Shown one piece after another: positions 24,359-32,272 of a DNA stretch of 64,000 nt (position 1 is the first letter of the stretch; every line of letters begins with the position of its first letter). The stretch is from the NCBI RefSeq assembly GCF_003626655.1, contig NZ_RBAN01000004.1:496001-560000 (forward strand). The letters run 5' to 3'. Both the position numbers and the translations under genes were made by a program. Origin of the DNA: Micromonospora costi. Lineage in GTDB: Bacteria > Actinomycetota > Actinomycetes > Mycobacteriales > Micromonosporaceae. Below the pieces are notes generated by a model. The model saw only the letters and a list, made by a program, of their open reading frames with translations, had not been told where the DNA came from and did no database searches.

Positions 24359-25384
24359 TCACCATGTGGGAGGCCCGTTTTCGGCCGGAGAGGTGCCCGC
24401 TGGTGCGGGTCGTCCTGCTCCCGCCGGCGCTGGGGCGTTCCGCCGGGCCGCCGAAGCCACGAAATCGGTCGAATCGAGCAGGAACACCACGGCGGCCACC
24501 GCGAGGGCCGTCAGCCCGGTGGCCGTCACGATCGCCACGAGGGGCCCGCGTTCCAACGGCGCGGAGGGCACGACCACCAGCAGGGCCCAGACGAGGCCGA
24601 CCGTCCCCGCGGCCGCACCGACGGGCCCGTACGGCGCCGTCCGGCCCGGCGGGTGCCCGTCCGCTCCCCCGTCGGGCCGGTCGTGGCGGGCCAGCGCGGC
24701 CACGGCCAGGCAGCACAGCGTGACGGCGAGCAGGACGCCGCCGAGTGCGTCGCTGAACCGGTGCCATCCGGCGATCATCGTGGCCGCGGCGACGGCGGAG
24801 ACGCCCGCCGCCCCCGGCAGGGCGAGCCACCACCGGGCCCACCTGGGCAGGACCAGCATGAACGCCAACAGCAGGGCCGCCGCCACCGAGACGTGGCCGC
24901 TGGGGAAGCTGTTGTGGGCGGTCGAGCTCTCGATCGGGAACTCCGCGCGAGGGAGCACCGCCTTGGCCGCCCCGGCCACGGCCGCCGTGCCGAGGACCAG
25001 GGCGACGCCCGTCGCACCCGCCGCCGCGCGCCGGCCGAGCACACCCACCAGCAGCACCGCGCCGAGCAGAACGACCAGCACCAGCGGGCTGCCGAAGACC
25101 GCCAGCACGGTCCGGGCCGGGCTCAGCAGGACGGTCCGCTGCTCGTACCCACCGCCCCGCTCGGCGCGCGGCAGGAGCAGCGCGTCGATTCCCTGCCCGG
25201 CGCGCGTCCAGAGGAAGACGCCGCCGGTCAGGGCCAGGGCGAGCAGGGATCCGCCGGCTGCCGCGAGCAGGCGGCCGGGTCCCGGGGCGCCGCCGGCCGG
25301 CGGGTGCCGTCGCACCGGCGACGGTCCGGCCGCCGGGGGCTGGGCGAGCGAGGCGTCGGAAGCTGCGCGGTCCATGAGCGCCAT
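24359..25384 (-). CDS. PAP2-family membrane phosphatase
   Basis: 341 aa, integral membrane lipid or undecaprenyl-pyrophosphate phosphatase family. Phosphatase motifs: KAVLPRAEFP (motif 1), PSGHVSVAAAL (motif 2, catalytic His), AGWHRFSDALGG (motif 3, catalytic His and Asp). About eight hydrophobic segments; a long Pro/Ala-rich cytoplasmic N-terminus and a C-terminal tail. ATG 25384 (MALMDRAA) chosen; ATG 25375 is the alternative. It lies 37 bp downstream of the response-regulator start on the same strand but is transcribed toward it from its own promoter. Undecaprenyl recycling is plausible; substrate not determinable. Confidence 0.83.
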   Translation of the reverse strand: MALMDRAASDASLAQPPAAGPSPVRRHPPAGGAPGPGRLLAAAGGSLLALALTGGVFLWTRAGQGIDALLLPRAERGGGYEQRTVLLSPARTVLAVFGSPLVLVVLLGAVLLVGVLGRRAAAGATGVALVLGTAAVAGAAKAVLPRAEFPIESSTAHNSFPSGHVSVAAALLLAFMLVLPRWARWWLALPGAAGVSAVAAATMIAGWHRFSDALGGVLLAVTLCCLAVAALARHDRPDGGADGHPPGRTAPYGPVGAAAGTVGLVWALLVVVPSAPLERGPLVAIVTATGLTALAVAAVVFLLDSTDFVASAARRNAPAPAGAGRPAPAGTSPAENGPPTW

Positions 25385-25622
25385 GATCTGCCCCGTACGT
25401 CCGCACGTCGTCGCCGGAATGTCTTGGTTCTGTGACAGCCGCCCGGCCTCGCCCCGGTGGGCGGGGCGGCCCCGTCCAGGGTCTCGGGTCGGGAAGCCGG
25501 ACGGACAGCTGAGGCCGCTGCGGCGCCTGGTGCGTGACATGCTCAGCCCAGCCACGGGCCGGCGGCGCGAGCCGGAGGGCGGGTCCCGGTGACGTGGTCC
25601 GTCATCGAAGGAAGGTACGGAC

Positions 25623-26078
25623 ATGGCAGAGCGGCATCCCGCACTGGCACGACTCGACGCGCTCCTCGGCCGGTGGACGGTGCAGCCCAAGGTCGACGGG
25701 CTCGGCGTCGGGTGGACGGACTTCTCCTGGATCGAGAACGGCATGTTCCTGCGCCAGTTCGCCGACGCGGAGCCGCTGCCGGCCGACGCGCCGCGGGCCT
25801 GGCGGGAGAACAACCCGTTGCCCGTGACGTCGCTGATCGGGCTCGACGAGGCCGGCGAGGAGTTCAGCGTGCTGTACGCCGACGCGCGCGGCGTGCACCG
25901 GGTCTACCGCATGACGTTCGCCGACGGCGTCTGGCGGATGTGGCGGGAGGCCGCCGGGTTCCACCAGCGCTTCACCGGGACGCTGAGCCCGGACGGCGAC
26001 ACCATCGACGCCCGCTGGGAGAGGTCCGAGGACGGCGCCGACTGGCAGCTCGACTTCGAGGTCACCTACCGCCGCTGA
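25623..26078 (+). CDS. DUF1579-like lipocalin-fold protein
   Basis: 151 aa, small cytoplasmic beta-barrel type. The sequence starts HPALARLDALLGRWTVQPK, matching the L-GxW opening of DUF1579/nitrobindin-like barrels, and continues with alternating strands (FSVLYADARGVHRVYRMTF, FTGTLSPDGDTIDARWE). ATG 25623 follows GGAAGG. Function unknown; proteins of this type are often annotated as AHSA-like or quality-control lipocalins. Monocistronic. Confidence 0.7.
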   Translation: MAERHPALARLDALLGRWTVQPKVDGLGVGWTDFSWIENGMFLRQFADAEPLPADAPRAWRENNPLPVTSLIGLDEAGEEFSVLYADARGVHRVYRMTFADGVWRMWREAAGFHQRFTGTLSPDGDTIDARWERSEDGADWQLDFEVTYRR

Positions 26079-26249
26079 CGGGACCGGCGGCGGCCCACCC
26101 GCGGTGCGGCGGTACCGGCCGTGAGCGCACACCGCCGGGGTGCGCGCTCCACGGTTGGGCCTGTCCCACCGGGGTAGACCGCCGCCGGAGGCGGGGCCGC
26201 CCCCGGCCGGATCCCGCGGGCTCGGTCCCCACGACGGCTCGGGGGGCCG

Positions 26250-28532
26250 ATGTCGGAGGCGTCAGGACGGTGGGGCGAACCGGGGGCGCCCGCCGACGTG
26301 GTGGAGGTGCGGGTGCACGGCGCCGCCAGCGCGAGCGCCGGCCAGGTGCTGGACCTGCCGCAGATCGAGCAGGTGGCGGGCGACGCCAGCGGCGGTTTCT
26401 ACCGGCCGCGCCGGGCTCCGGCCGGCGACGACGCGGTGCGGTCGACGTCGGAGGCGTACCGCTGGGCCGATCTTCCCTCCGGAACCGTGGCCCGGACCGT
26501 GGCGCTGGTGTTTCTGCTGCCGTTCATGCTGGCCAACGTGGCGATCTGGATGCGCCCGGCCCACCCCGGCTCGGACGCTCTGGTCAGATCCCTGTGCCGG
26601 CTGCTGGCGCTCACGCTCACCGCGCTGTACGTGCTGGCCGTCGCCGGCGCCGCTCTGGACCTGGTCGCGTGGAAGTGCATGTCCGCGCCGCACTGCCTTG
26701 CCGGGCGCACCTGGTTGTCCTGGTTGGGTGGACGACCGGCCGGCCTACGGCTGGCGGTGCTCGCCCTGCTCCCGGCCGCGGCCATCGGCCTGATCTGGCG
26801 CGCCAGCGCTCGTCCCGCCAGGGTGTTCGAGGCGTTCCGCCCACCGGAAGCGGAGGTCTCCGGGCACCGGCTCGGCACGGTCGGCCGGTGGGACGCCGAG
26901 CCGCTGGTGGGTCGGCTCCGCTCCATCCACGTCGCGGCGGCGTTCGCGACGCTGGACGTCACCCTGCTCGCCGCGCGGGCCTCCGTCGGGGCCTCGGCGG
27001 TCACGATCGCGCTGGCGGCCGCCCTCGCGGTCGTGCTGGGCGCCTGCGCGGTGCTGCTCTGCACTCCGGCGCTGATCGACCGGGCCCCGACGGACCGGCG
27101 CTGGGACCGGATCACCCGGGCGCTGCGGACGGGCGCCCTCGCCCTGACCATCGTGGTGGCGGCCCACGTCCTGGTCGGTCCGGCACGGTGGCACGAGGAG
27201 GGCGGGCTGCCGGGCTACGACGCGATCCTCACCGGTCTGTTCGTGGCCCAGACGGCCCTGCTGGTCGCGCTGGGCGCCGCGCTGCTGTGGCGCCGGGGCC
27301 GACGGTCGGACGCCGTGCCGCTACGCCGACTGGGGCCACTGGCGATCGCGGCGGCGGCCGTCAGCCTCGCCGTGGCGTTCTCGGCGGAGCTGGTCTACCG
27401 GCTGGCCGACTACCTGGACCGCGACCTGCCCACCGGAGAGGGCATCGCGAGCGGCCCGCCGCGGGCGTACACCTGGGCGATCTTCGGCTTCTTCCGGACG
27501 GTCCTGATCACGGTGCTGGTCGCGGGCCTGGTGATCCTGATCTCCCGACGCGCCCGGTTCCGCGCCGCGGCGGCGATCGTCGCGCACGACCACCCGGATC
27601 CGCCGCCGGAAGCGGGCCCGCGGCTGCGGCAGGTGCGGAAGGCGGTAGCGCGGGCCCGGTTCACCGAGCGGCTGATCCCGCTGGGTGTGGTCTACGCCTG
27701 CCTGGCCGGAGCCGGCACGGCCACCACCACCGTCGGTCTGCTGGGGCTGTATCCCGGCGACGTGTTCGAGCGGTTGGCGGGAGTGCCGGCCGTTCTGATC
27801 ACCTTCGGCATCGCGTTCGGCAGTTGGGTGATCGCCGCCGTCGTCGTCGCCCTGCTCGTCGGCGGGATCTTCGCCTACCGCACCGCCGAGTTCCGCCGTC
27901 ACATCGGCGTTCTGTGGGACCTGGGCACGTTCTGGCCCCGGGCCGCCCACCCGTTCGCGCCGCCGTGCTACGCCGAGCGCGCCGTGCCCGAGCTGACCCG
28001 GCGGGTCACGTACCTGGTCGATCGCGGCAGCGCCGTCCTGCTGACCGGGCACAGTCACGGTTCGGTCCTGGCGGCCGCGACCGTCCTCCAGTTGCCGCCG
28101 CGGGTGGCCCGCCGGGTCGCCCTGATCACCCACGCGTCACCGCTGCGCCGGCTCTACGCCCGGCTGTTCCCCGCCTACGTCGACGACGAGGTGCTGCACG
28201 AGATCGGCGACCGGATCGGCTGGCGGTGGCTCAACCTGTGGCGCGACACCGACCCGGTCGGCGGTTGGATCTTCTCCGCCCGCCAGTCGGCGGCGCCGGT
28301 GACCGTGGGCCACCCCGCGCCGGTGACCGTGGGCCACCCCGCGGCGGCCGTGGACCGCCGGCTACGGGATCCCGTCGACGTGGTGGCGCCACCCGGCGAC
28401 AGCGTCCCGCCGCCGATCCAGGGACACCGGCCCTGCGAGTCCGACCGGCGGTTCACCGAGGCGATGCGGGAGCTGGTCGAGCGCCTGTGGGAACCGACGG
28501 ACGGTGGGACCGGTCCGCCACCGCGGCGGTGA
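26250..28532 (+). CDS. Polytopic membrane protein with split alpha/beta-hydrolase (lipase-like) motifs
   Basis: 760 aa. The N-terminus (residues 10-75) begins with a strand-HG motif, VVEVRVHGAAS, and LDLPQIEQVAGDASGGFYRP. About eleven hydrophobic helices follow (about 85-560). The cytoplasmic C-terminus carries a classical nucleophile elbow LLTGHSHGSVLAAATV (Ser near 605) and LFPAYVDDEVLHEI / LWRDTDPVGGWIF downstream. This looks like a serine hydrolase whose first strand is separated from the nucleophile by a membrane block. Similar actinobacterial membrane proteins are known only as hypotheticals. A tandem 24-bp repeat (28293-28340) duplicates PVTVGHPA near the end. Substrate unknown; lipid is a guess. 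Confidence 0.72.
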   Translation: MSEASGRWGEPGAPADVVEVRVHGAASASAGQVLDLPQIEQVAGDASGGFYRPRRAPAGDDAVRSTSEAYRWADLPSGTVARTVALVFLLPFMLANVAIWMRPAHPGSDALVRSLCRLLALTLTALYVLAVAGAALDLVAWKCMSAPHCLAGRTWLSWLGGRPAGLRLAVLALLPAAAIGLIWRASARPARVFEAFRPPEAEVSGHRLGTVGRWDAEPLVGRLRSIHVAAAFATLDVTLLAARASVGASAVTIALAAALAVVLGACAVLLCTPALIDRAPTDRRWDRITRALRTGALALTIVVAAHVLVGPARWHEEGGLPGYDAILTGLFVAQTALLVALGAALLWRRGRRSDAVPLRRLGPLAIAAAAVSLAVAFSAELVYRLADYLDRDLPTGEGIASGPPRAYTWAIFGFFRTVLITVLVAGLVILISRRARFRAAAAIVAHDHPDPPPEAGPRLRQVRKAVARARFTERLIPLGVVYACLAGAGTATTTVGLLGLYPGDVFERLAGVPAVLITFGIAFGSWVIAAVVVALLVGGIFAYRTAEFRRHIGVLWDLGTFWPRAAHPFAPPCYAERAVPELTRRVTYLVDRGSAVLLTGHSHGSVLAAATVLQLPPRVARRVALITHASPLRRLYARLFPAYVDDEVLHEIGDRIGWRWLNLWRDTDPVGGWIFSARQSAAPVTVGHPAPVTVGHPAAAVDRRLRDPVDVVAPPGDSVPPPIQGHRPCESDRRFTEAMRELVERLWEPTDGGTGPPPRR
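28293..28340 (+). repeat. Tandem 24-bp direct repeat, two copies, in frame
   Basis: Two identical adjacent 24-bp units (28293-28316, 28317-28340) encode a doubled PVTVGHPA segment within the C-terminal region of the membrane hydrolase. Length keeps frame; probable replication slippage. Confidence 0.9.
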
Positions 28533-28622
28533 CGCCGAACATCCGTGCGCGGTCGGCTGGTTCTGGCGGTGTGCCATCGACGGTAGGATCCATCGATGTA
28601 GCACGAGCCCCGGGAGCGAGGC

Positions 28623-29162
28623 ATGCGCGCGATCACCCCCCTCTGGCAGGAGTTCATCACCGGCGCGGTCGCGTTCGCGCTGCTGTGCTTCGTCCTGATG
28701 AGGTCCGTCTTCCCCCGCATGGAGCAGACGTTCCGGGCGAGGACCGAGGCGATCGAGGGCGGCATCGCGCGCGCCGACGCCACCCGGTCCGAGGCGCGTC
28801 GGTTGCGGGAGCAGTACCGCGCGCAGGTGAACGAGGCGCGGGCGGACGCCGCCCGCATCCGTGACGAGGCCCGGGTCGACGCGGAGCGGATCAGGCACGA
28901 CGTCTTGGCCGAGGCGCGGGCGGAGGCGGACCGGGCGGTCTCGGCCGGGCGGGAGCGGCTGGCCGCCGAGCGGCAGGGCATCGTCCAGGAAATGCTCGCC
29001 GAGGTGGGCACTCTCGCGGTGGACCTCGCGAGCCGGATCGTGGGCGAGGCGCTGGCCGAGGAGGCCCGGCGGGCCGGAACGGTCGACCGGTTCCTGGCCG
29101 AGCGCGAGGCCGGCCACCCGGTGGACGCGACGGCAGGGGCTCAGGCCGGGCGGCGTCGCTAG
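28623..29162 (+). CDS. Orphan ATP synthase F0 subunit b-like protein
   Basis: 179 aa. A single N-terminal membrane helix (FITGAVAFALLCFVLMRSVFP, residues about 11-31) is followed by a long charged coiled coil (about 40-150, rich in EAR/ADA heptads) and a short tail, as in AtpF. No other ATP synthase gene is nearby, so it is not part of the atp operon. It could be a paralogue joining the peripheral stalk, or an unrelated membrane-anchored coiled coil. A TAGGAT box at about 28591-28596 lies in the 90-bp gap after the membrane hydrolase. ATG 28623 has GGAGCGAGG upstream. Confidence 0.78.
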   Translation: MRAITPLWQEFITGAVAFALLCFVLMRSVFPRMEQTFRARTEAIEGGIARADATRSEARRLREQYRAQVNEARADAARIRDEARVDAERIRHDVLAEARAEADRAVSAGRERLAAERQGIVQEMLAEVGTLAVDLASRIVGEALAEEARRAGTVDRFLAEREAGHPVDATAGAQAGRRR

Positions 29163-29205
29163 CGCGGGTCGGCTGCCCAGCCTCGGCTCACGGCGGCGTC
29201 GCGGG

Positions 29206-29847
29206 TCAGCAGACCTCGTCGGTGTCGCCGAGGCGCAGGCGGCCGGGTGGCGGGTACGGCAGGTCGGGGGCGTCGGTGGCGCGGAGCCCGTCGAGGGCCA
29301 GTGCGAGGTAGCGCCGCCACGCCTGCGGCTCCGCGGCGAGCAGGGGCGCTGCGGTCTGGTGAATGCCGCCGAGCAGCAGCACGATGTCGGTGCCCGTGAC
29401 GTCGGCACGGACGGCGCCCTGGTCGCGTGCCCGGGCGGTGAGGGCCTCGGCGGCGTCGCGGAGGCGGCCGATGGCGTCCCGCACCTCGGAGTGTTGCAGC
29501 GACGGGCGTCCGATCACCTCGCAGAATGCGCGGTCGGCGGCGAGCACCTCGACGCCGTCGGTCATGAACTCCCGCAGTGCGGCGCCCGCGTCGTCGGCCT
29601 CGATGAGGCGCTCCGCGGTGCCGATGAGCTGGTCGAGCATCTGGAGCATGATCGCCGCGAGGAGGTCCTCCTTCGAGGCGAAGTGGCGGAAGACGGTGCC
29701 CTTGGCGAGGCCTGCGCGCTGGGCGATCTCGCCGATCGGCACCTCCACCCCGTGCTCGGCGAACGCCGCGGTGGCGGCCTCGAGCAGCAGGCGTCGATTG
29801 CGCACCATGTCCGCCCGCTGGCCCGACGTGGCTGTGGTCCCGGTCAT
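29206..29847 (-). CDS. TetR/AcrR-family repressor
   Basis: 213 aa. N-terminal HTH (AATAAFAEHGVEVPIGEIAQRAGLAKGTVFRHFASKEDL, residues about 23-60) and an all-helical ligand domain. ATG 29847 with GGGAGGAGG upstream. It diverges from an SDR oxidoreductase gene, and the intergenic region has two near-identical palindromes (29885-29898, 29919-29934). This is the classical arrangement of a TetR repressor controlling a neighbouring oxidoreductase and itself. Ligand likely the SDR substrate or a xenobiotic; unknown. Confidence 0.92.
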   Translation of the reverse strand: MTGTTATSGQRADMVRNRRLLLEAATAAFAEHGVEVPIGEIAQRAGLAKGTVFRHFASKEDLLAAIMLQMLDQLIGTAERLIEADDAGAALREFMTDGVEVLAADRAFCEVIGRPSLQHSEVRDAIGRLRDAAEALTARARDQGAVRADVTGTDIVLLLGGIHQTAAPLLAAEPQAWRRYLALALDGLRATDAPDLPYPPPGRLRLGDTDEVC

Positions 29848-29884
29848 CCCGCGCCTCCTCCCGGCACCAAGCCTACCGCCAACA

Positions 29885-29898
29885 TGACCAGTCGGTCA
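29885..29898. promoter_or_regulatory. TetR operator 1
   Basis: TGACCAGTCGGTCA, preceded by ACA as is site 2. Near-palindromic, sharing the ACATGACC-n-CGGTCA pattern with operator 2, 20 bp away. The strand between the two sites has a GCTAGGCT promoter-like box. Confidence 0.75.
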
Positions 29899-29918
29899 GG
29901 TTAGCTGCTAGGCTCAAC

Positions 29919-29934
29919 ATGACCGGCCGGTCAT
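29919..29934. promoter_or_regulatory. TetR operator 2 (perfect palindrome)
   Basis: ATGACCGGCCGGTCAT, a perfect 16-bp palindrome. With site 1 it forms a doubled operator in the TetR/SDR divergent promoter. Confidence 0.8.
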
Positions 29935-30012
29935 CTTCCGGCCCGGGGGGCGACGCCGCCGCCGCACGAGCAGCCGGCGGGTGCGCCCGAACACCACAAC
30001 TGGGGAGAACAC

Positions 30013-30750
30013 ATGAGCAACACCGTGGAGGGGAACGTCGCCCTCGTCACCGGGGCGTCCTCCGGCATCGGCCAGGCCACCGCGCTCGCCCTGTCGAAGG
30101 CGGGCTACCGGGTCGCCGTCGGCGCCCGCCGGGCCGACCGGCTGCGGGCACTGACGCAGGACGCTCCGGGCGAGATGCTGGCCCTCGATCTGGACGTCAC
30201 CGACCGCCGGTCGGTGCAGGACGCGGTCTCGGCGACCGTCAAGCGTTTCGGGGCCCTCGACGTCCTGGTGAACAACGCGGGCGTCATGCTCAACGGCCCG
30301 ATCCTGAACGCGGACCTCACGCAGTGGACGCGCATGGTCGAGACCAATCTGCTCGGATCGATGTACGCGGTCCACGCGTCCCTGCCCCACCTGCTCGAAA
30401 GCAAGGGCGCCGTGGTGCAGGTCTCCTCGACGTCGGGGCGCACGGCATCGGCCGTGAGCGGCGTCTACTCGGCCACGAAGTTCGGCATCAACGCCTTCTC
30501 GGAGGCGTTGCGGCAGGAGGTCACCGCGCAGGGCGTACGCGTCGTCGTCGTCGAACCCGGATTCGTCGCGACCGAGCTGACGAGCCACAACACCGACCCG
30601 GCCATGCAGGCCGCCGCGAAGGCGATGGCCGCGTCCATGCGTACCCTCCAGCCCGAGGACATCGCGAGCGCCGTGCTCTACGCGATCACCCAGCCCGAGC
30701 ATGTGGCCGTCAACGAGATCCTGATCCGGCCGACGGACCAGACCCGCTGA
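30013..30750 (+). CDS. Short-chain dehydrogenase/reductase (classical SDR)
   Basis: NAD(P)-dependent oxidoreductase of 245 aa. Rossmann motif TGASSGIG near 14; GARRADR after strand 2 suggests NADP preference; NNAG near 88; catalytic Ser in VSSTSGR and YSATK (Tyr and Lys) near 154-158. ATG 30013 after GGGGAGAAC. It diverges from a TetR repressor and is followed by a perfect hairpin terminator. Substrate unknown. Confidence 0.93.
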   Translation: MSNTVEGNVALVTGASSGIGQATALALSKAGYRVAVGARRADRLRALTQDAPGEMLALDLDVTDRRSVQDAVSATVKRFGALDVLVNNAGVMLNGPILNADLTQWTRMVETNLLGSMYAVHASLPHLLESKGAVVQVSSTSGRTASAVSGVYSATKFGINAFSEALRQEVTAQGVRVVVVEPGFVATELTSHNTDPAMQAAAKAMAASMRTLQPEDIASAVLYAITQPEHVAVNEILIRPTDQTR

Positions 30751-30759
30751 CGGGGGCGC

Positions 30760-30793
30760 GACGGCATCGCCGGCCCGGGCCGGCGATGCCGTC
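30760..30793. terminator. Perfect palindromic terminator hairpin
   Basis: 34-bp perfect palindrome beginning 10 bp after the SDR stop, GC-rich, no U-tract: a typical actinobacterial terminator. Confidence 0.8.
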
Positions 30794-30892
30794 CGTCCGG
30801 CCGCGTGACTGCGGGTCCCCTCACGAGCGCCACGAGGAGCCGATTTCTGGCCCGTCCGGGCCACGGGCTGGCATCAAGGGGTCACCGGCACG

Positions 30893-30915
30893 GGAACGAG
30901 AACGACGCTCGTTCC
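30893..30915. promoter_or_regulatory. Inverted repeat in Nramp leader (candidate metal-regulator operator)
   Basis: GGAACGAG-n7-CTCGTTCC, 8-bp perfect arms, ending 25 bp before the GTG of the Nramp gene. Could be an operator for a Mn- or Fe-responsive repressor, or an RNA hairpin. Confidence 0.45.
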
Positions 30916-30940
30916 ACGGTCGCGCACCGGGAGGTGTCTG

Positions 30941-32209
30941 GTGGTCACCAACGACGTCGCGGTATCCACCGCGTCACCGCTGCAGCGCGCCCGCGCGCGG
31001 GGGCGGGTGCGGGGCCGGTTGATCCTGCTCGGGCCGGCCTTCGTGGCCGCCGTCGCGTACGTCGACCCCGGCAACTTCGCCACCAACTCCACCGCCGGCG
31101 CCCGCTACGGCTACCTGCTGGTCTGGGTCGTCGTGGTGGCCAACCTGATGGCCATGCTGGTGCAGACCCTCACCGCGAAGCTCGGCCTGGCCACCGGCCG
31201 CAGCCTGCCCGAGCTGTGCCGGGAGCGGCTCCCGCGCCCGCTGAACCGGCTGATGTGGGCGCAGGCGGAACTGGTCGCCATGGCCACCGACCTGGCCGAG
31301 GTGATCGGCGGGGCGGTCGCGCTGTACCTGTTGTTCGGCATCCCGCTGCTGCCCGGCGGCCTCATCATCGGCGCCGCCGCGTTCGCGGTGCTCGCGCTCC
31401 GCTCCCGCGGCTTCCGCGCCTTCGAGGTCGCCATCGCCGTGCTGCTCGGCGTCATCGTCCTCGCCTTCGCCGCCAACCTGCTGGCCGCCGGCTCCGACCC
31501 CGGCTCCGCGGTGGCCGGCCTCGTGCCCCGGCTCCAGGGCACCGACAGCATCCTGCTGGCCGCCGGCATCCTGGGCGCCACCGTGATGCCGCACGTCATC
31601 TACGTGCACTCCGCGCTGACCCGCAACCGCATCCCGGCCACCGACGACCGCGAACGCCGGACCCTCTTCCGCGGCCAGCGCACGGACGTGCTGCTGGCGC
31701 TGGCCGCCGCCGGCACGGTGAATCTCGCCATGCTGCTCATCGCGGCCGTCAGCTTCCACGGCACGGCCACGCCGGACACCGACACCCTGGAAGGGGTGCA
31801 CGCCGGCCTCGGCCAGACCATCGGCACCGCGGCGGCGTTCGGCTTCGCGGTCGCCCTGCTGGTGTCCGGCCTCGCCTCGACCAGCGTCGGCACCTACGCC
31901 GGCGAGATCATCATGCAGGGCTTCCTGCGCCGGCGGATTCCCCTGCTGCTGCGCCGGCTGATCACCCTCGTCCCCGCCGTCGCCGTTCTCGCCATCGGCC
32001 TGGACCCGACCCGGGCACTGGTGCTCTCCCAGGTCGTGTTGAGCTTCGGCATCCCCTTCGCGCTGGTCCCCGTGGTGGCGTTCACCCGGCGCCGCGACCT
32101 CATGGGCAACCTGGTCAACCACCCGCTCACCACGGCTGCCGCGGCGCTGGTCGCCGGCCTCGTCATCGTGCTCAACACGTTCCTGCTCCGGCAGGTCCTC
32201 GCCGGCTAA
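30941..32209 (+). CDS. mntH: Nramp-family divalent metal (Mn2+/Fe2+) transporter
   Basis: Proton-coupled Mn/Fe importer of 422 aa with 11 predicted helices. Metal-site motif of TM1 is intact: YVDPGNFATNSTAGARYGY (DPGN). TM6 metal motif MPHVIYVHSAL (MPH) is also intact, and AEVIGGAVALYLLFGIPLL matches TM3-4. Both metal-binding segments being canonical supports true Mn/Fe transport over a Mg- or Al-type Nramp-related protein. GTG 30941 with GGGAGG 6 bp upstream. Preceded by an inverted repeat at 30893-30915. Confidence 0.9.
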   Translation: MVTNDVAVSTASPLQRARARGRVRGRLILLGPAFVAAVAYVDPGNFATNSTAGARYGYLLVWVVVVANLMAMLVQTLTAKLGLATGRSLPELCRERLPRPLNRLMWAQAELVAMATDLAEVIGGAVALYLLFGIPLLPGGLIIGAAAFAVLALRSRGFRAFEVAIAVLLGVIVLAFAANLLAAGSDPGSAVAGLVPRLQGTDSILLAAGILGATVMPHVIYVHSALTRNRIPATDDRERRTLFRGQRTDVLLALAAAGTVNLAMLLIAAVSFHGTATPDTDTLEGVHAGLGQTIGTAAAFGFAVALLVSGLASTSVGTYAGEIIMQGFLRRRIPLLLRRLITLVPAVAVLAIGLDPTRALVLSQVVLSFGIPFALVPVVAFTRRRDLMGNLVNHPLTTAAAALVAGLVIVLNTFLLRQVLAG

Positions 32210-32272
32210 CACCGCCCCGAGCGGGCCCGGCGCTCGTACGCCGCGAGATCCGTCGGCGTCCGCGCTCCGGGC

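Noticed and set aside
28293..28340. CRISPR-like or regulatory repeat
   Set aside because: Only two in-frame adjacent copies within a coding region; slippage duplication.
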